Shown piece by piece: positions 1 through 7,987 of a DNA stretch of 64,000 nucleotides (the stretch's first letter is position 1; each line of letters opens with the position of its first letter). The stretch spans positions 1 through 64,000 of the forward strand of contig NZ_PVWF01000002.1 in assembly GCF_003003995.1 (NCBI RefSeq). Direction: 5' to 3'. Below the pieces are notes generated by a model. The model saw only the letters and a program-made list of their open reading frames with translations, was not told the origin of the DNA and did not search any database. The translations under genes and the position numbers were made by a program. This DNA comes from Pleurocapsa sp. CCALA 161 (GTDB lineage: Bacteria; Cyanobacteriota; Cyanobacteriia; Cyanobacteriales; Xenococcaceae).

Positions 1-364
1 GATACTCAGTATTTTTGCTTATTCTGAGTTTACATCTCAGCCTTTCTTTGTTTCTAATTTTTTCGTCGAACTCACGTTGCTTAATCTCCTTGTCGTACCA
101 CTGCCAGAATTCAACCTCAGATGTTAGAGTTTCTAGCTTTTCTTTTACCCTGCTAGCCTTTCTAACAGCGTCAATCATTCCATCAAGGCTAAACGTACAA
201 TTGCACTGATATTTGCTCCTAGACTTGTTAGGGGTCTTGAACTGGAGGTAGATGCTATTACCTCCCTTAGCCAGGGTTACTCCTCTAGGTGCTTGTTTTT
301 TGTAGACTTCAAAGTCTTTTCGTAAAGTTTCGTAACCGATCTCGTGATTATAATCTTTGCTCAC
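1..364 (-). CDS. Tyrosine-recombinase-type integrase, N-terminal part (partial)
   Basis: The reading frame runs leftward off the window edge with 121 codons visible. The best start is GTG at 362-364, and an in-frame stop lies upstream at 416-418. The visible part is lysine-rich and contains IYLQFKTPNKSRSKYQCNC-like and EFWQWYDKEI stretches. I recognise these from the N-terminal arm and core-binding region of cyanobacterial phage-type integrases. The catalytic R..HxxR..Y domain would lie outside the window, so the family call rests on the N-terminus and on context. The gene begins about 75 bases from a tRNA 3' fragment (441-465), the normal position of an integrase gene relative to its att site. 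The element it serves should extend to the left. A non-integrase DNA-binding protein is the main alternative. Confidence 0.6.
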   Translation of the reverse strand, partial: MSKDYNHEIGYETLRKDFEVYKKQAPRGVTLAKGGNSIYLQFKTPNKSRSKYQCNCTFSLDGMIDAVRKASRVKEKLETLTSEVEFWQWYDKEIKQREFDEKIRNKERLRCKLRISKNTEY

Positions 365-440
365 TTTTTGCTCACTTTGGCTGTAATGGTTAGTGAGTAA
401 GTGTTTGAGACGACGTTACGTCGACAAGAAGAGTTCTTTC

Positions 441-465
441 GCGGGTTCGAGTCCCGTCAGTCCCG
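441..465 (+). other. tRNA 3'-end fragment (probable att scar)
   Basis: This stretch has a complete T-arm (five-pair stem with loop TTCGAGT) followed by a seven-base acceptor strand CAGTCCC and a discriminator G, but no 5' half. The matching acceptor GGGACTG, a D-arm and an anticodon arm are all absent upstream. It points rightward, away from the integrase. That is the arrangement expected when an element inserts into the 3' end of a tRNA gene and leaves the duplicated fragment at its far end. A 13-base perfect palindrome (CGACGT-T-ACGTCG) sits just inside, at 411-423. Confidence 0.6.
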
Positions 466-514
466 TTAAAGATATATTAATAGCTTGCTCTTTAAAATGT
501 AATAAATTAGGTTT

Positions 515-1072
515 CTACATTTTGACCTGATCAATAACCCTTTCTTCTCCTGAGGGTTCAATCAACACCAACGACAGTTCTTGGTCAGCATCGCCTTTAA
601 GGTAGATTTCTCCCGCCGATTCACCACCTAAATCTACCTTCCCGATTAACTGCTTATTGTTTAAATCATAATTAAATTCAAAATAACTATTTTGAATGAT
701 GCCATCGATAATATTGTCATAACTAGCTATCAATTTCCCCTCAGGATTGTAAAAGCTAACCCTAATTGAATCTACTAGACTTGCTTCTTTTCCGTGTTCG
801 GTGATTGGACTTTGTCCACGCTTCGCGATTACCCAAAGGGTACGCTTGGCGATCGCATCTATGTTTTTAGTCTCATCATAATTAAAGCTGGTTTCTATTC
901 GATATCCTTGAGAACTGTTGAGTTGAAAATTCTCAGTTGTAGCAGCAGCAGGAATAACTTCGAGCAAATTGATTAAAGCGATCGCCAAAATAGCAATTAA
1001 TTTAACAGAAAAGTTTTGATAATTGACCACACTAAGGACTATAAAAATAAATTCACTTTTTGAGCTAATCAA
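515..1072 (-). CDS. Exported hypothetical protein
   Basis: I do not recognise the family. The N-terminus carries a hydrophobic stretch (SVKLIAILAIALINLLEVI) ending in PAAATTE, which reads as a signal peptide with cleavage after the AAA. A GTG codon at 1030 would give a shorter and more typical signal peptide than the first ATG. The mature part of about 140 residues is acidic and beta-rich in appearance, with no cysteines and no obvious catalytic motif. It probably sits in the periplasm or thylakoid lumen. It is the first chromosomal gene after the att scar and is divergent from the phycobilin lyase gene at 1200. Confidence 0.6.
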   Translation of the reverse strand: MISSKSEFIFIVLSVVNYQNFSVKLIAILAIALINLLEVIPAAATTENFQLNSSQGYRIETSFNYDETKNIDAIAKRTLWVIAKRGQSPITEHGKEASLVDSIRVSFYNPEGKLIASYDNIIDGIIQNSYFEFNYDLNNKQLIGKVDLGGESAGEIYLKGDADQELSLVLIEPSGEERVIDQVKM

Positions 1073-1199
1073 AATATAGCTAAAGACGGAACATTCGTGA
1101 CATCAGCTCGATATATATTAATATATATTAAGCACAAACTTGTCTAGCTTGACAGATGTGTCTTTTTATTAGTTCAGTCAAAGAGGTTAAACCCCAATT

Positions 1200-1733
1200 A
1201 TGTCTGCGGAAACCACAAATCTTACTCTACAGTCCTTAGCGATTGACTTTTTTCAGAAGTCAGCAGGTAGCTGGAATTCTCAAAGAAGATATTACACCCT
1301 CAACAAAGATGTCGAACCTCAAGAAGTTGAAAGTGTACTCAAGATCTCATTTTTGTCTCAAGGTGCAGCAGAATTAATTGAACTAGCACAAGCTCATCAA
1401 TTAGAAGATTTAGCAGCCTTAGTTTGTGGTACAAAAGTCACTTGGGAAAGCAACTACACAAACCAAAACCGTAAACCCGTAGTTGGTTCAACTGTTTTTG
1501 GGATTAAAGGCAATATTCTCTATCGCGATCGCGGATTTGCTACACCTAAACCAGTAATTGCAATTTGTGCTTTTCCTAATGCCGAAACTATGAATTTACG
1601 GACTGAATATAATGCCAACGTTTTTGAAGAAGAGATAAAATTAATTGGCAACAAGTATCGCACCAGACAAACAGTTATTTCTCGTGCAGGAGAAGAAATT
1701 ACCATCGGTCAATATTTAGAAAAGCGAATCTAG
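1200..1733 (+). CDS. Phycobiliprotein lyase, CpcS/CpeS family
   Basis: The 177-residue protein has the family's opening pattern DFFQKSAGSWNSQRRYYTL (residues 17-35) and its closing block YRTRQTVISRAGEEITIGQYLEKRI in two parts. It also has GSTVFGIKGNILYRDRGFA in the middle. CpcS/CpeS proteins are single-domain lipocalin-like lyases that attach phycocyanobilin or phycoerythrobilin to a cysteine (commonly Cys82-type sites) of phycobiliproteins in the cytoplasm during phycobilisome assembly. The length is normal. I cannot tell which subclass (CpcS, CpcU, CpcV, CpeS) it belongs to, so I give no symbol. No phycobiliprotein genes are adjacent, which is common for this family. Confidence 0.85.
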   Translation: MSAETTNLTLQSLAIDFFQKSAGSWNSQRRYYTLNKDVEPQEVESVLKISFLSQGAAELIELAQAHQLEDLAALVCGTKVTWESNYTNQNRKPVVGSTVFGIKGNILYRDRGFATPKPVIAICAFPNAETMNLRTEYNANVFEEEIKLIGNKYRTRQTVISRAGEEITIGQYLEKRI

Positions 1734-1898
1734 TTTAAGTTAACTATGAAAATCAAAATCTTAACGAGGATCTTAGATTTGCGATCGCGATTAGCTCAAA
1801 GATAAATTGCCATAACTATCGATTCTGAATCATCAGTGCCTTAGCCCTGTATTTCTATTAAACTGTAAAGAAATATAGGGTAATAACCATCAAATTCG

Positions 1899-3491
1899 GT
1901 GATTTTGAGGCAAAGTATCAAACAAAAGCTGATGGTAGCTATCGGGATAGTCGCTGCTCTATTTCCGACAGCAGCGATGCCAGCAGAAAGAATCACTTTC
2001 AATATAGCTCCTTTTGGTCAGTTTCAAATTAAAGTAAAAGATCTCGAAGCTTTTATAGCTACTGGGTCAAGCACCGCTGAATTAGATTATTACCTTCACC
2101 GTCTACCACCGCAACAGGTAGCTAAACTACCGCAGTTATTATCCACTCCTCTAAAATTAAAGCCATTAGCGATCGCGAAATTTAGTAATTCTACCGTTGG
2201 AGAGGTTACACTCAAAAACTTGGGCAAGGGGATAAGAAGCTCAACCAATCGCAATGGTTTTTACGCTCTTAGAGGAGCGATGATTGCAGCCGCTTTTGAT
2301 GATCAGGGATTGAGTATAATCAATCTGTTACACCACTATCCTTTAAAAACAGTTCATTTAGATCTAGAAATAATCAATCAATATTTCGAACAGTCAACAC
2401 AACTTGCCAAAAACCGAAAAGTAATTGAGCGCACCTGGTTTGTCGGTCATCAACCTCAAAATCAGGCATTAGGCGATCGCATTGAGCGAGAATCAGATCT
2501 GAAAATCCCTGGGCAATATTCTTGGCAGAAACGGACTCTCTCTTACAAAAATCCTCATCGTCACCAAACAGGTTTGTTCGATCTTTACCAGCCAAAAATT
2601 AAGCGCTCTGTTCCTGTAATTGCCATTTCTCACGGTATGGCTTCGAGCAGACAAACCTTCGCTTATTTGGCAAAACATCTAGCCTCTCACGGTTTCGCAG
2701 TTGCCGTAATTGAACACGATGACATGAGTTTGGCTAAGTTTGATCGTTTTCTTTCAGGTACAGAATCATTCCCCGAAGCTAACAATTTGATCGATCAGCC
2801 TTTGGATATTAGTTCCGTTCTAGATCGCTTGAAATCAGAACCATATCTTGACTTAAAGCGAGTCGGAATTGTCGGTCAGTCTTTTGGTGGCTATAGTGCG
2901 TTGGCATTATCGGGAGGGAAATTAATCCCAGAAGTAAGCGCTAAAGAGTGTCAGACCCAAAGCTATTCAGATATTTTGCTTGATTTATCATCTTTAGCTA
3001 AATGTACCTTTAATCAACTCCATCAATCTCAGGTACAGCTACGAGATCCTCGCGTCAAAGCCGTAATTGCCATCAACCCTATGGCGAAAATTTTTGGATC
3101 GGCGGGGATGAGTGAGATTGACATCCCAACCATGATTATTGGAGGTAGCAATGATCGAATTATGCCCCCCTTTACCGAGCAAATTGAACCTTTTTCCTGG
3201 CTGAAAGAAAAGGAAAAATATTTGGTTTTGATTAAGCCAGCAACTCACTTTAGCTTTTTACAAGAAGGTTTAGGAATTTTGCCTGTCCCTGATGATGTAG
3301 TAGGGCCTCGTCCTATTTATGCTTATCCTGCTTTAAAGACTCTAAGCACTGCTTTTTTTGAGGTCTACCTAGCCCAACAGACTAAATATCAAACATATTT
3401 ACATAACAATACGCAATTAAATAATAATGCCTTTGAACTTTCAATTATTCGTAGCTTAGATCAGACTGAGTTAGAAAAATTTAAGCAGTAA
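1899..3491 (+). CDS. Exported alpha/beta hydrolase with N-terminal DUF1400 domain
   Basis: The protein has 530 residues. It starts at GTG 1899; the later ATG at 1932 would cut into the signal peptide, so GTG is preferred. A signal peptide (KLMVAIGIVAALFPTAAMPA) is followed by the cyanobacterial DUF1400 region to about residue 150, then a dienelactone-hydrolase/lipase-like alpha/beta fold. The nucleophile elbow is GQSFGG with Ser328, the oxyanion region is AISHGMASS, and the likely catalytic His450 is in PATHFSF. It should act outside the cytoplasmic membrane on an unknown ester. It is convergent with a stand-alone DUF1400 gene (3674-4285), and only a MITE-like repeat separates the two. Confidence 0.85.
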   Translation: MILRQSIKQKLMVAIGIVAALFPTAAMPAERITFNIAPFGQFQIKVKDLEAFIATGSSTAELDYYLHRLPPQQVAKLPQLLSTPLKLKPLAIAKFSNSTVGEVTLKNLGKGIRSSTNRNGFYALRGAMIAAAFDDQGLSIINLLHHYPLKTVHLDLEIINQYFEQSTQLAKNRKVIERTWFVGHQPQNQALGDRIERESDLKIPGQYSWQKRTLSYKNPHRHQTGLFDLYQPKIKRSVPVIAISHGMASSRQTFAYLAKHLASHGFAVAVIEHDDMSLAKFDRFLSGTESFPEANNLIDQPLDISSVLDRLKSEPYLDLKRVGIVGQSFGGYSALALSGGKLIPEVSAKECQTQSYSDILLDLSSLAKCTFNQLHQSQVQLRDPRVKAVIAINPMAKIFGSAGMSEIDIPTMIIGGSNDRIMPPFTEQIEPFSWLKEKEKYLVLIKPATHFSFLQEGLGILPVPDDVVGPRPIYAYPALKTLSTAFFEVYLAQQTKYQTYLHNNTQLNNNAFELSIIRSLDQTELEKFKQ

Positions 3492-3493
3492 TT

Positions 3494-3674
3494 ATACTAA
3501 ATCCGCTCGACAAAGGTAATGTTTGATTTCTGCGTAAAAATTTGATGATGAAATCAGAATAACTAATATTTGCGAAGCTTATCCTTTAGGACTCGTTACT
3601 TGAGACCGAAGGGAATCCTTTAGGGCTACTTGTTACTCAATTTTTTAAGTAACCTATATAAACGGATTTAGTAT
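3494..3674. repeat. MITE-like element, copy A, with nested insertion
   Basis: Perfect 12-base terminal inverted repeats (ATACTAAATCCG at 3494-3505 and its complement at 3663-3674) bound a 181-base non-coding segment that fills the gap between two convergent genes. The interior matches copy B at 12223-12352 closely (for example AAAGGTAATGTTT, TTTCTGCGTAAAAATTTG, ATGAAATCAGAATAACTAA, TACTCAATTTTTTAAG). Copy A also holds about 50 extra bases (about 3570-3626), made of a different repeat seen elsewhere in the window. No transposase is encoded, so movement would need a transposase in trans. Confidence 0.75.
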
Positions 3675-4285
3675 TACTGAGCATTCAAGGCAGAAGTATT
3701 TTCTGCACGAATATTAAATATATTGGCAGCAGCTCGATTATTCTGCGGATTATTTGACCAAGATTTCTGTAGCTGGAATAAACTCTTGACATTGACATGT
3801 ATATCATCGGCAGGAAAATTGTACATTGCCTCCAATATTGTCCAGCCATCAGATTGACTTGGTACATCCGCTGTTGCCATCAAAGTTGAACGAATTGCTA
3901 CAGATCCATTCTGTTGAGGATGAGCTTTAATGACTGTACCTAACTCTTGTAGAAACTGCTGACCTTCTGAAGTACTAGCAAATTTATTCACATCCAGGCG
4001 ATCGCATTCAAAACGGCTGTTGAGCCAAGATCTTAATTGAGTTAGGGTTTGGCGATCGGCAAAAGTAGAATATACTCGAAACTCAGGGGTAATTTCACCC
4101 GTAGCAGCAAACTTTTCTAATGAATCTACGGAAACTTTTCCTCTTAAAAAACCATAAGTTAGTTTGACCTTTTCCGCACCCAAAGCGCTTTGAGATTCCA
4201 TCCCCAATCCCGATAATCCGATGCCTACAATAATTAAACAGCGGAAAATAAACCCCGATCTGGTAGTCTTGATCATGTTCATCAA
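3674..4285 (-). CDS. Exported DUF1400-domain protein
   Basis: This 203-residue protein has a signal peptide (FIFRCLIIVGIGLSGLGM ... SALGA) followed by a DUF1400 domain: KVKLTYGFLRGKVSVDSLEKFAATGE matches the start of the domain in the hydrolase at 1899 (RITFNIAPFGQFQIKVKDLEAFIATGS) in position and spacing. It has no alpha/beta-hydrolase part, so it is a stand-alone version. The function of the domain is unknown. The stop codon overlaps the terminal repeat of the MITE-like element. Several ATGs (codons 1, 2 and 4) are possible starts. Confidence 0.75.
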   Translation of the reverse strand: MMNMIKTTRSGFIFRCLIIVGIGLSGLGMESQSALGAEKVKLTYGFLRGKVSVDSLEKFAATGEITPEFRVYSTFADRQTLTQLRSWLNSRFECDRLDVNKFASTSEGQQFLQELGTVIKAHPQQNGSVAIRSTLMATADVPSQSDGWTILEAMYNFPADDIHVNVKSLFQLQKSWSNNPQNNRAAANIFNIRAENTSALNAQ

Positions 4286-4439
4286 AAATAATTAACTAAA
4301 TTTATCTTTATTAGTAGTATTTAGTCGCTACATTAAGTTACTAAGTTCCCTTATACTCAGAAAAAAAGTAAGGAATCAAATTCTCTTAAACTCCTAAAAA
4401 CTTTGATAGTCGGCAAAAATCTATCTCAAGCAAGATAAT

Positions 4440-5141
4440 ATGAATGAGTCTGAACAATTGCGTACTTTAGCTGTAGATATTGGTGGTAGCGGGATTAAGG
4501 TCATGGTACTAGATACTGAGGGTAATCCCCTAAGCGATCGCCAACGCCTCAAAACACCTAACCCTGCCACACCAGAAAAAGTAATTGACGTAATTTTAAC
4601 TCTGGCAAAAGAACAGGAATATGACCGTATTTCCGTGGGTTTTCCTGGGGTGGTGCAAAATGGAGTCATCAAAACCGCAGTTAACCTCCATGATGATTGG
4701 CTGCAATATGACCTAGCCACTAGCCTCAGTCAATTGTTATCTAGACCAGTCAAAGTAGCCAATGATGCGGATATTCAGGGACTTGGAGCAATTTCAGGAA
4801 ATGGAGTCGAGTTAGTTATTACTTTAGGGACAGGATTTGGTTCAGCTTTATTTGTGCAGGGAAAATTAGTCCCTAACTTAGAAATGGGACATCATCCATT
4901 TCGTAAGCGAGAAACCTATGAAGAACAGTTGGGTAGAGCAGCTTTAGACAAACATGGAGCTAGAAAATGGAATCTGCGCTTAGAAAAAGCGATCGCTTGT
5001 TTAGATCATTTATTTAACTACGACACACTCTATATTGGTGGTGGAGAAACCAAACAAATCAAGCTAGATTTACCTGCCAGCGCCAAAATTATTCCTAACG
5101 TTACGGGGTTATTAGGAGGCATAAAATTGTGGACAAACTGA
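4440..5141 (+). CDS. ROK-family sugar kinase, polyphosphate-glucokinase-like
   Basis: The 233-residue protein has the ROK/hexokinase phosphate-1 motif VDIGGSGIK (13-21) and phosphate-2/adenosine motif TLGTGFGSALF. It also has a sugar-binding EMGHHPF segment that matches the position of the ELGH motif in polyphosphate glucokinases. PPGK enzymes phosphorylate glucose using polyphosphate and/or ATP in the cytoplasm. The short length and the E-x-G-H-H form fit PPGK better than long ROK repressors, and there is no DNA-binding domain. The phosphoryl donor cannot be read from the sequence. Confidence 0.8.
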   Translation: MNESEQLRTLAVDIGGSGIKVMVLDTEGNPLSDRQRLKTPNPATPEKVIDVILTLAKEQEYDRISVGFPGVVQNGVIKTAVNLHDDWLQYDLATSLSQLLSRPVKVANDADIQGLGAISGNGVELVITLGTGFGSALFVQGKLVPNLEMGHHPFRKRETYEEQLGRAALDKHGARKWNLRLEKAIACLDHLFNYDTLYIGGGETKQIKLDLPASAKIIPNVTGLLGGIKLWTN

Positions 5142-5288
5142 GTGATTATCAATTAAACCGCATCTTAAGTTTAAATAAGTAGAGAGCTTGAGCGACAATT
5201 ATCTGTCAGATCAAACTCTCACTATGTTCAGAATTTAGAGAATTTATAAGTGCAATTCATGACTTAAGACAGTCAAGATAAGACAGCT

Positions 5289-5429
5289 TTACATGATACC
5301 TAGCTGACCCAGGATGCCTTTACCAGTGAAGTATTCCACTACCATAGCCGCAACGAAACCGATCATCGCCAAACGACCATTCCAGTCTTCTGCAAATTTA
5401 GTAAAGCCAAATTTATTTTCTGATTTCAT
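5289..5429 (-). CDS. High-light-inducible protein (Hlip/SCP), 46 aa
   Basis: This small gene encodes a 46-residue protein with one membrane helix. It contains the chlorophyll-binding signature of the CAB/ELIP/HLIP family: FAEDWNGRLAMIGFVAAMVVE, with E and the N/R pair in the expected positions. Such proteins bind chlorophyll and carotenoid in thylakoid membranes, protect photosystem II assembly intermediates and dissipate excess energy. The C-terminal GKGILGQLGIM is typical. The leader on the coding strand is AT-rich and contains one ATTACATT half-site resembling the HLR1 light-response element, but a second half-site is not convincing. Confidence 0.92.
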   Translation of the reverse strand: MKSENKFGFTKFAEDWNGRLAMIGFVAAMVVEYFTGKGILGQLGIM

Positions 5430-5623
5430 TAGTTTTTACCATTATTGATTGTGTATTTATATATTAACTTATTTGAATTTTTGTTAATGTAATTTGACAT
5501 ACAAAACAATCATAAAAGTTAAAAAAACTGGATAATTTAGTTAAATATACTGAGATAGGGCGATAAGCTTCTCTTTCCTTCAGTACGCCAATTTATCAAA
5601 ATATTGCAAAACCTTGTTAATAT

Positions 5624-5890
5624 TTAATATCTTCTATCTCTTGATAAATCCCTAATGACTTTTTCGTGATACCAGAGATAGCTTCTGCCAGGATTATTTT
5701 TACACGCAGATCTCAATAGTCTTAAGGCTGCTTGGCGATCGCCACCTAACATAGTTAAAAGTTGTTGATCTAGACTTTTATCTAATTTAGTTCTTGGCTG
5801 AAATCTTGGTTGTTGTTTAATTTGTTGACATAACACGTATGTTAGAAACAGTAAAACTGCTACGAAAACAAAAATAAAAACGTTAATCAT
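5624..5890 (-). CDS. Small single-span membrane protein, conserved in cyanobacteria
   Basis: The preferred start is ATG at 5888-5890, giving 88 residues: a membrane helix (INVFIFVFVAVLLFLTYVL), then a cytoplasmic tail with LLTMLGGDRQAALRLLRSACKNNPGRSYLWYHEKVIRDLSRDR in two blocks. The GGDR..A..LL and P(G)xSxxWYxEKVIxDLxRDR pattern is familiar from short cyanobacterial proteins of unknown function. The open frame extends upstream to 5980, but that part lacks a membrane-protein-like beginning. It is divergent from the gene at 6027. Confidence 0.7.
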   Translation of the reverse strand: MINVFIFVFVAVLLFLTYVLCQQIKQQPRFQPRTKLDKSLDQQLLTMLGGDRQAALRLLRSACKNNPGRSYLWYHEKVIRDLSRDRRY

Positions 5891-6026
5891 TATTAATAAA
5901 ATAAGCTTAAAAATAGATAATTCTATTCTTCCCACAGCTAACTGATAGTTTATCTTGCTCAAATATAAATCTTGATTCAAAATGTCATAAGTTCGTCATT
6001 GTCTTGACACATTTAATTGTTAGCTT

Positions 6027-6479
6027 ATGTATATTCAACTTTTCATTAATAGGCTGATGCTTACACTATTCAAACCCCAAACTTTATTTGCCGCTTCAGC
6101 AAAACCAGAAGAAAGCACTAATAAAAATTGCAGTTTAGCTGAAAATAGTTGCAACGAGACTCGCGCCGTCGTTGTCTTTTCTCATCATCGAGATTTAAAA
6201 GTAGCCTTAGATGAACTGCATCATGCAGGCTTTTCTGACGATTGGATTACTTTAATGACCCGCAATACCAAACATTGTTGGTGGTGTTCTCAATTAATTG
6301 CCAATAATTATTTTGAGGCTAAATTTAATTTTAGCCAAGCTGCTCATGAATTTTTCTGGCAACTATTTCAACGTGGAAAATATTTAGTTTTAATCTCAGG
6401 TGATGATCCTGATGTTAATGCTGTCAGTAAAATTATGTCTCGTCGTCAACATCGTGCAAGAGTTTGGCGCTTTGAGTAA
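6027..6479 (+). CDS. Hypothetical protein with GSP17M-like fold
   Basis: This 150-residue cytoplasmic protein may start instead at Met11 (6057). The block AVVVFSHHRDLKVALDELHHAGFSDDWITLM resembles the N-terminal half of general-stress-protein-17M-like domains (VGVF.....EAIDELRRAGFS..DIS). The second half has LVLISGDDPDV, a similar strand-turn. A CWWC motif in KHCWWCSQL is unusual and could bind metal or act as a redox pair. The function is unknown and the family resemblance is weak. Confidence 0.55.
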   Translation: MYIQLFINRLMLTLFKPQTLFAASAKPEESTNKNCSLAENSCNETRAVVVFSHHRDLKVALDELHHAGFSDDWITLMTRNTKHCWWCSQLIANNYFEAKFNFSQAAHEFFWQLFQRGKYLVLISGDDPDVNAVSKIMSRRQHRARVWRFE

Positions 6480-6539
6480 TTTCTCAAGCAATCGAAATAA
6501 AATAATCAATAATTTAAAATTTAACTGGATTTTTAGATC

Positions 6540-7925
6540 TCAGCCACTGCTCCAGGTAAAATAGAAAGTAGTGCCTTGATTTAACTTTGACTCTAGCCAG
6601 ACTTTCCCTCCCTGATGTTCGACAATTTTCTTGACGATTGATAAGCCAATCCCAGTGTTTTCTTTAGTATCTTTGACAGATAAAGTTTTAAAGATAGTAA
6701 ATATTTTTGCTTGGTCTTCTGGGGCAATACCTAAACCATCGTCTGACACTGCAAACTGATAGTATTTTCCTTGTTCAATAGCAGAAATCTGAATAATGCC
6801 ATCATCGCGGTGGTGATGTTTGATGCCATTACTAATTAGATTGCTAAATACTTGCTGTAGGGGTAGCGCTTCTGTCTGTAGAACTGGCATCTTACTAGAA
6901 ATATCGATTTTAAAATTAGGCGGTGGTGCTAAAGAATCAATGATTTCATCTAATAATTTTTGTACGTCAACAGTAGTTTTTGCTTCTTGAGATTTATCAG
7001 CGCGAGAATATGCTAAAAGCCCGTCAATAAAGTTATTCATCCGTTGCACGCGGTTACGTAGCAGACTCATATTCTGGCTAGTATCTGGATCTAACTTGCC
7101 TTCTAGATCTTCTTCAATCCATTCAGATAAATTAGTAATTCCTCGTAAAGGCGCTTTAAGGTCGTGAGAAACTATATAAGTAAACTGGTCTAGTTCTTGA
7201 TTACGCTCTTCTAAAAGTTGATTGACAAGATTTAAATTCTGGTTAATTTTCTCTAGTTTTTTGGCTTTGAATTCTAACTTTTCTTCAGATTGTAGATAGA
7301 GTTTAATTGCCAATCCATAGCCGAGGATAATACTAAAGATGCTGATGCCCAATGCAACATTCCTAATTGTCTCAATCTGAGCCAACTTCTGTTGACGAAG
7401 ATTAAACAACCGCCATTCTTCGTCGCTAAAAGTTTCAATGGACTGGCGTATGCGATCCATTTCTATCCTACCCTTAGTCAAAAGTTGAGTTAACTGCGAA
7501 GATCTGATGACATTTGAATCTGGTTGGGTTTGTAGCTGATTTAAAATCTGCACCAACAAACTGAGCCTGGTTTTAATTTGCTCTTCAGTTTGCTTGAGAT
7601 GTAGTTGCTGTGAGGGATTATCGGCAGTGAGTTCTTTGATTGCGCTTAGAAGAACGGGTATTTCTGTCTGTGCTTCCAGATATGGCTCTAAAAATTCCGA
7701 TTTTCTGGTGATAGCATAGCCACGAATTCCCGTTTCTGCATCCACTATATTTTTCATTAGCAAAGTTGTTTCGCGAAGGACCTTTTCAGTATGGCTAACC
7801 CACTGCTGCGCTTCGCTTTTAGCCTCATAGGACCAAATCCAGGTGGCGATCGCTGGTATAAAAGAAATTATCGGAACAGCCAGAATCATCGCCCCACGGT
7901 AAATTACTGGTAAGTTAGACCACAA
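6540..7925 (-). CDS. CHASE3-domain sensor histidine kinase
   Basis: In the 461-residue protein, TM1 lies at about 11-33, a periplasmic CHASE3 domain at about 36-185 (with ETGIRGYAIT, the family hallmark) and TM2 at about 190-211. A coiled linker follows, then HisKA with the phospho-accepting His254 in IVSHDLKAPLRG. The HATPase domain has the N-box VFSNLISNGIKHHHRD, G1 VSDDGLGIAP, F-box and G2 TGIGLSIVKKI. The combination resembles phytochrome-class kinases without their GAF/PHY sensors. It would sense an extracytoplasmic signal. No response regulator is adjacent, so it is an orphan kinase. Confidence 0.92.
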   Translation of the reverse strand: MWSNLPVIYRGAMILAVPIISFIPAIATWIWSYEAKSEAQQWVSHTEKVLRETTLLMKNIVDAETGIRGYAITRKSEFLEPYLEAQTEIPVLLSAIKELTADNPSQQLHLKQTEEQIKTRLSLLVQILNQLQTQPDSNVIRSSQLTQLLTKGRIEMDRIRQSIETFSDEEWRLFNLRQQKLAQIETIRNVALGISIFSIILGYGLAIKLYLQSEEKLEFKAKKLEKINQNLNLVNQLLEERNQELDQFTYIVSHDLKAPLRGITNLSEWIEEDLEGKLDPDTSQNMSLLRNRVQRMNNFIDGLLAYSRADKSQEAKTTVDVQKLLDEIIDSLAPPPNFKIDISSKMPVLQTEALPLQQVFSNLISNGIKHHHRDDGIIQISAIEQGKYYQFAVSDDGLGIAPEDQAKIFTIFKTLSVKDTKENTGIGLSIVKKIVEHQGGKVWLESKLNQGTTFYFTWSSG

Positions 7926-7987
7926 TTGATTTAGCCCTCTCTAGGAATCGATATCAAGCTAATTATAGCTATCCCTAATTATTCAAT

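Noticed and set aside
15-209. 64-codon frame on the + strand
   Set aside because: It lies antisense to the integrase frame, which is longer and has recognisable protein sequence; the + strand product is low-complexity Leu/Ser/Phe.
361-470. Possible complete tRNA gene
   Set aside because: Only the T-arm and 3' acceptor strand are present; no 5' acceptor, D-arm or anticodon arm could be drawn, so it is a fragment.
5430-5520. HLR1 light-response element before the hli gene
   Set aside because: One half-site (ATTACATT) is seen but the second direct repeat does not match.
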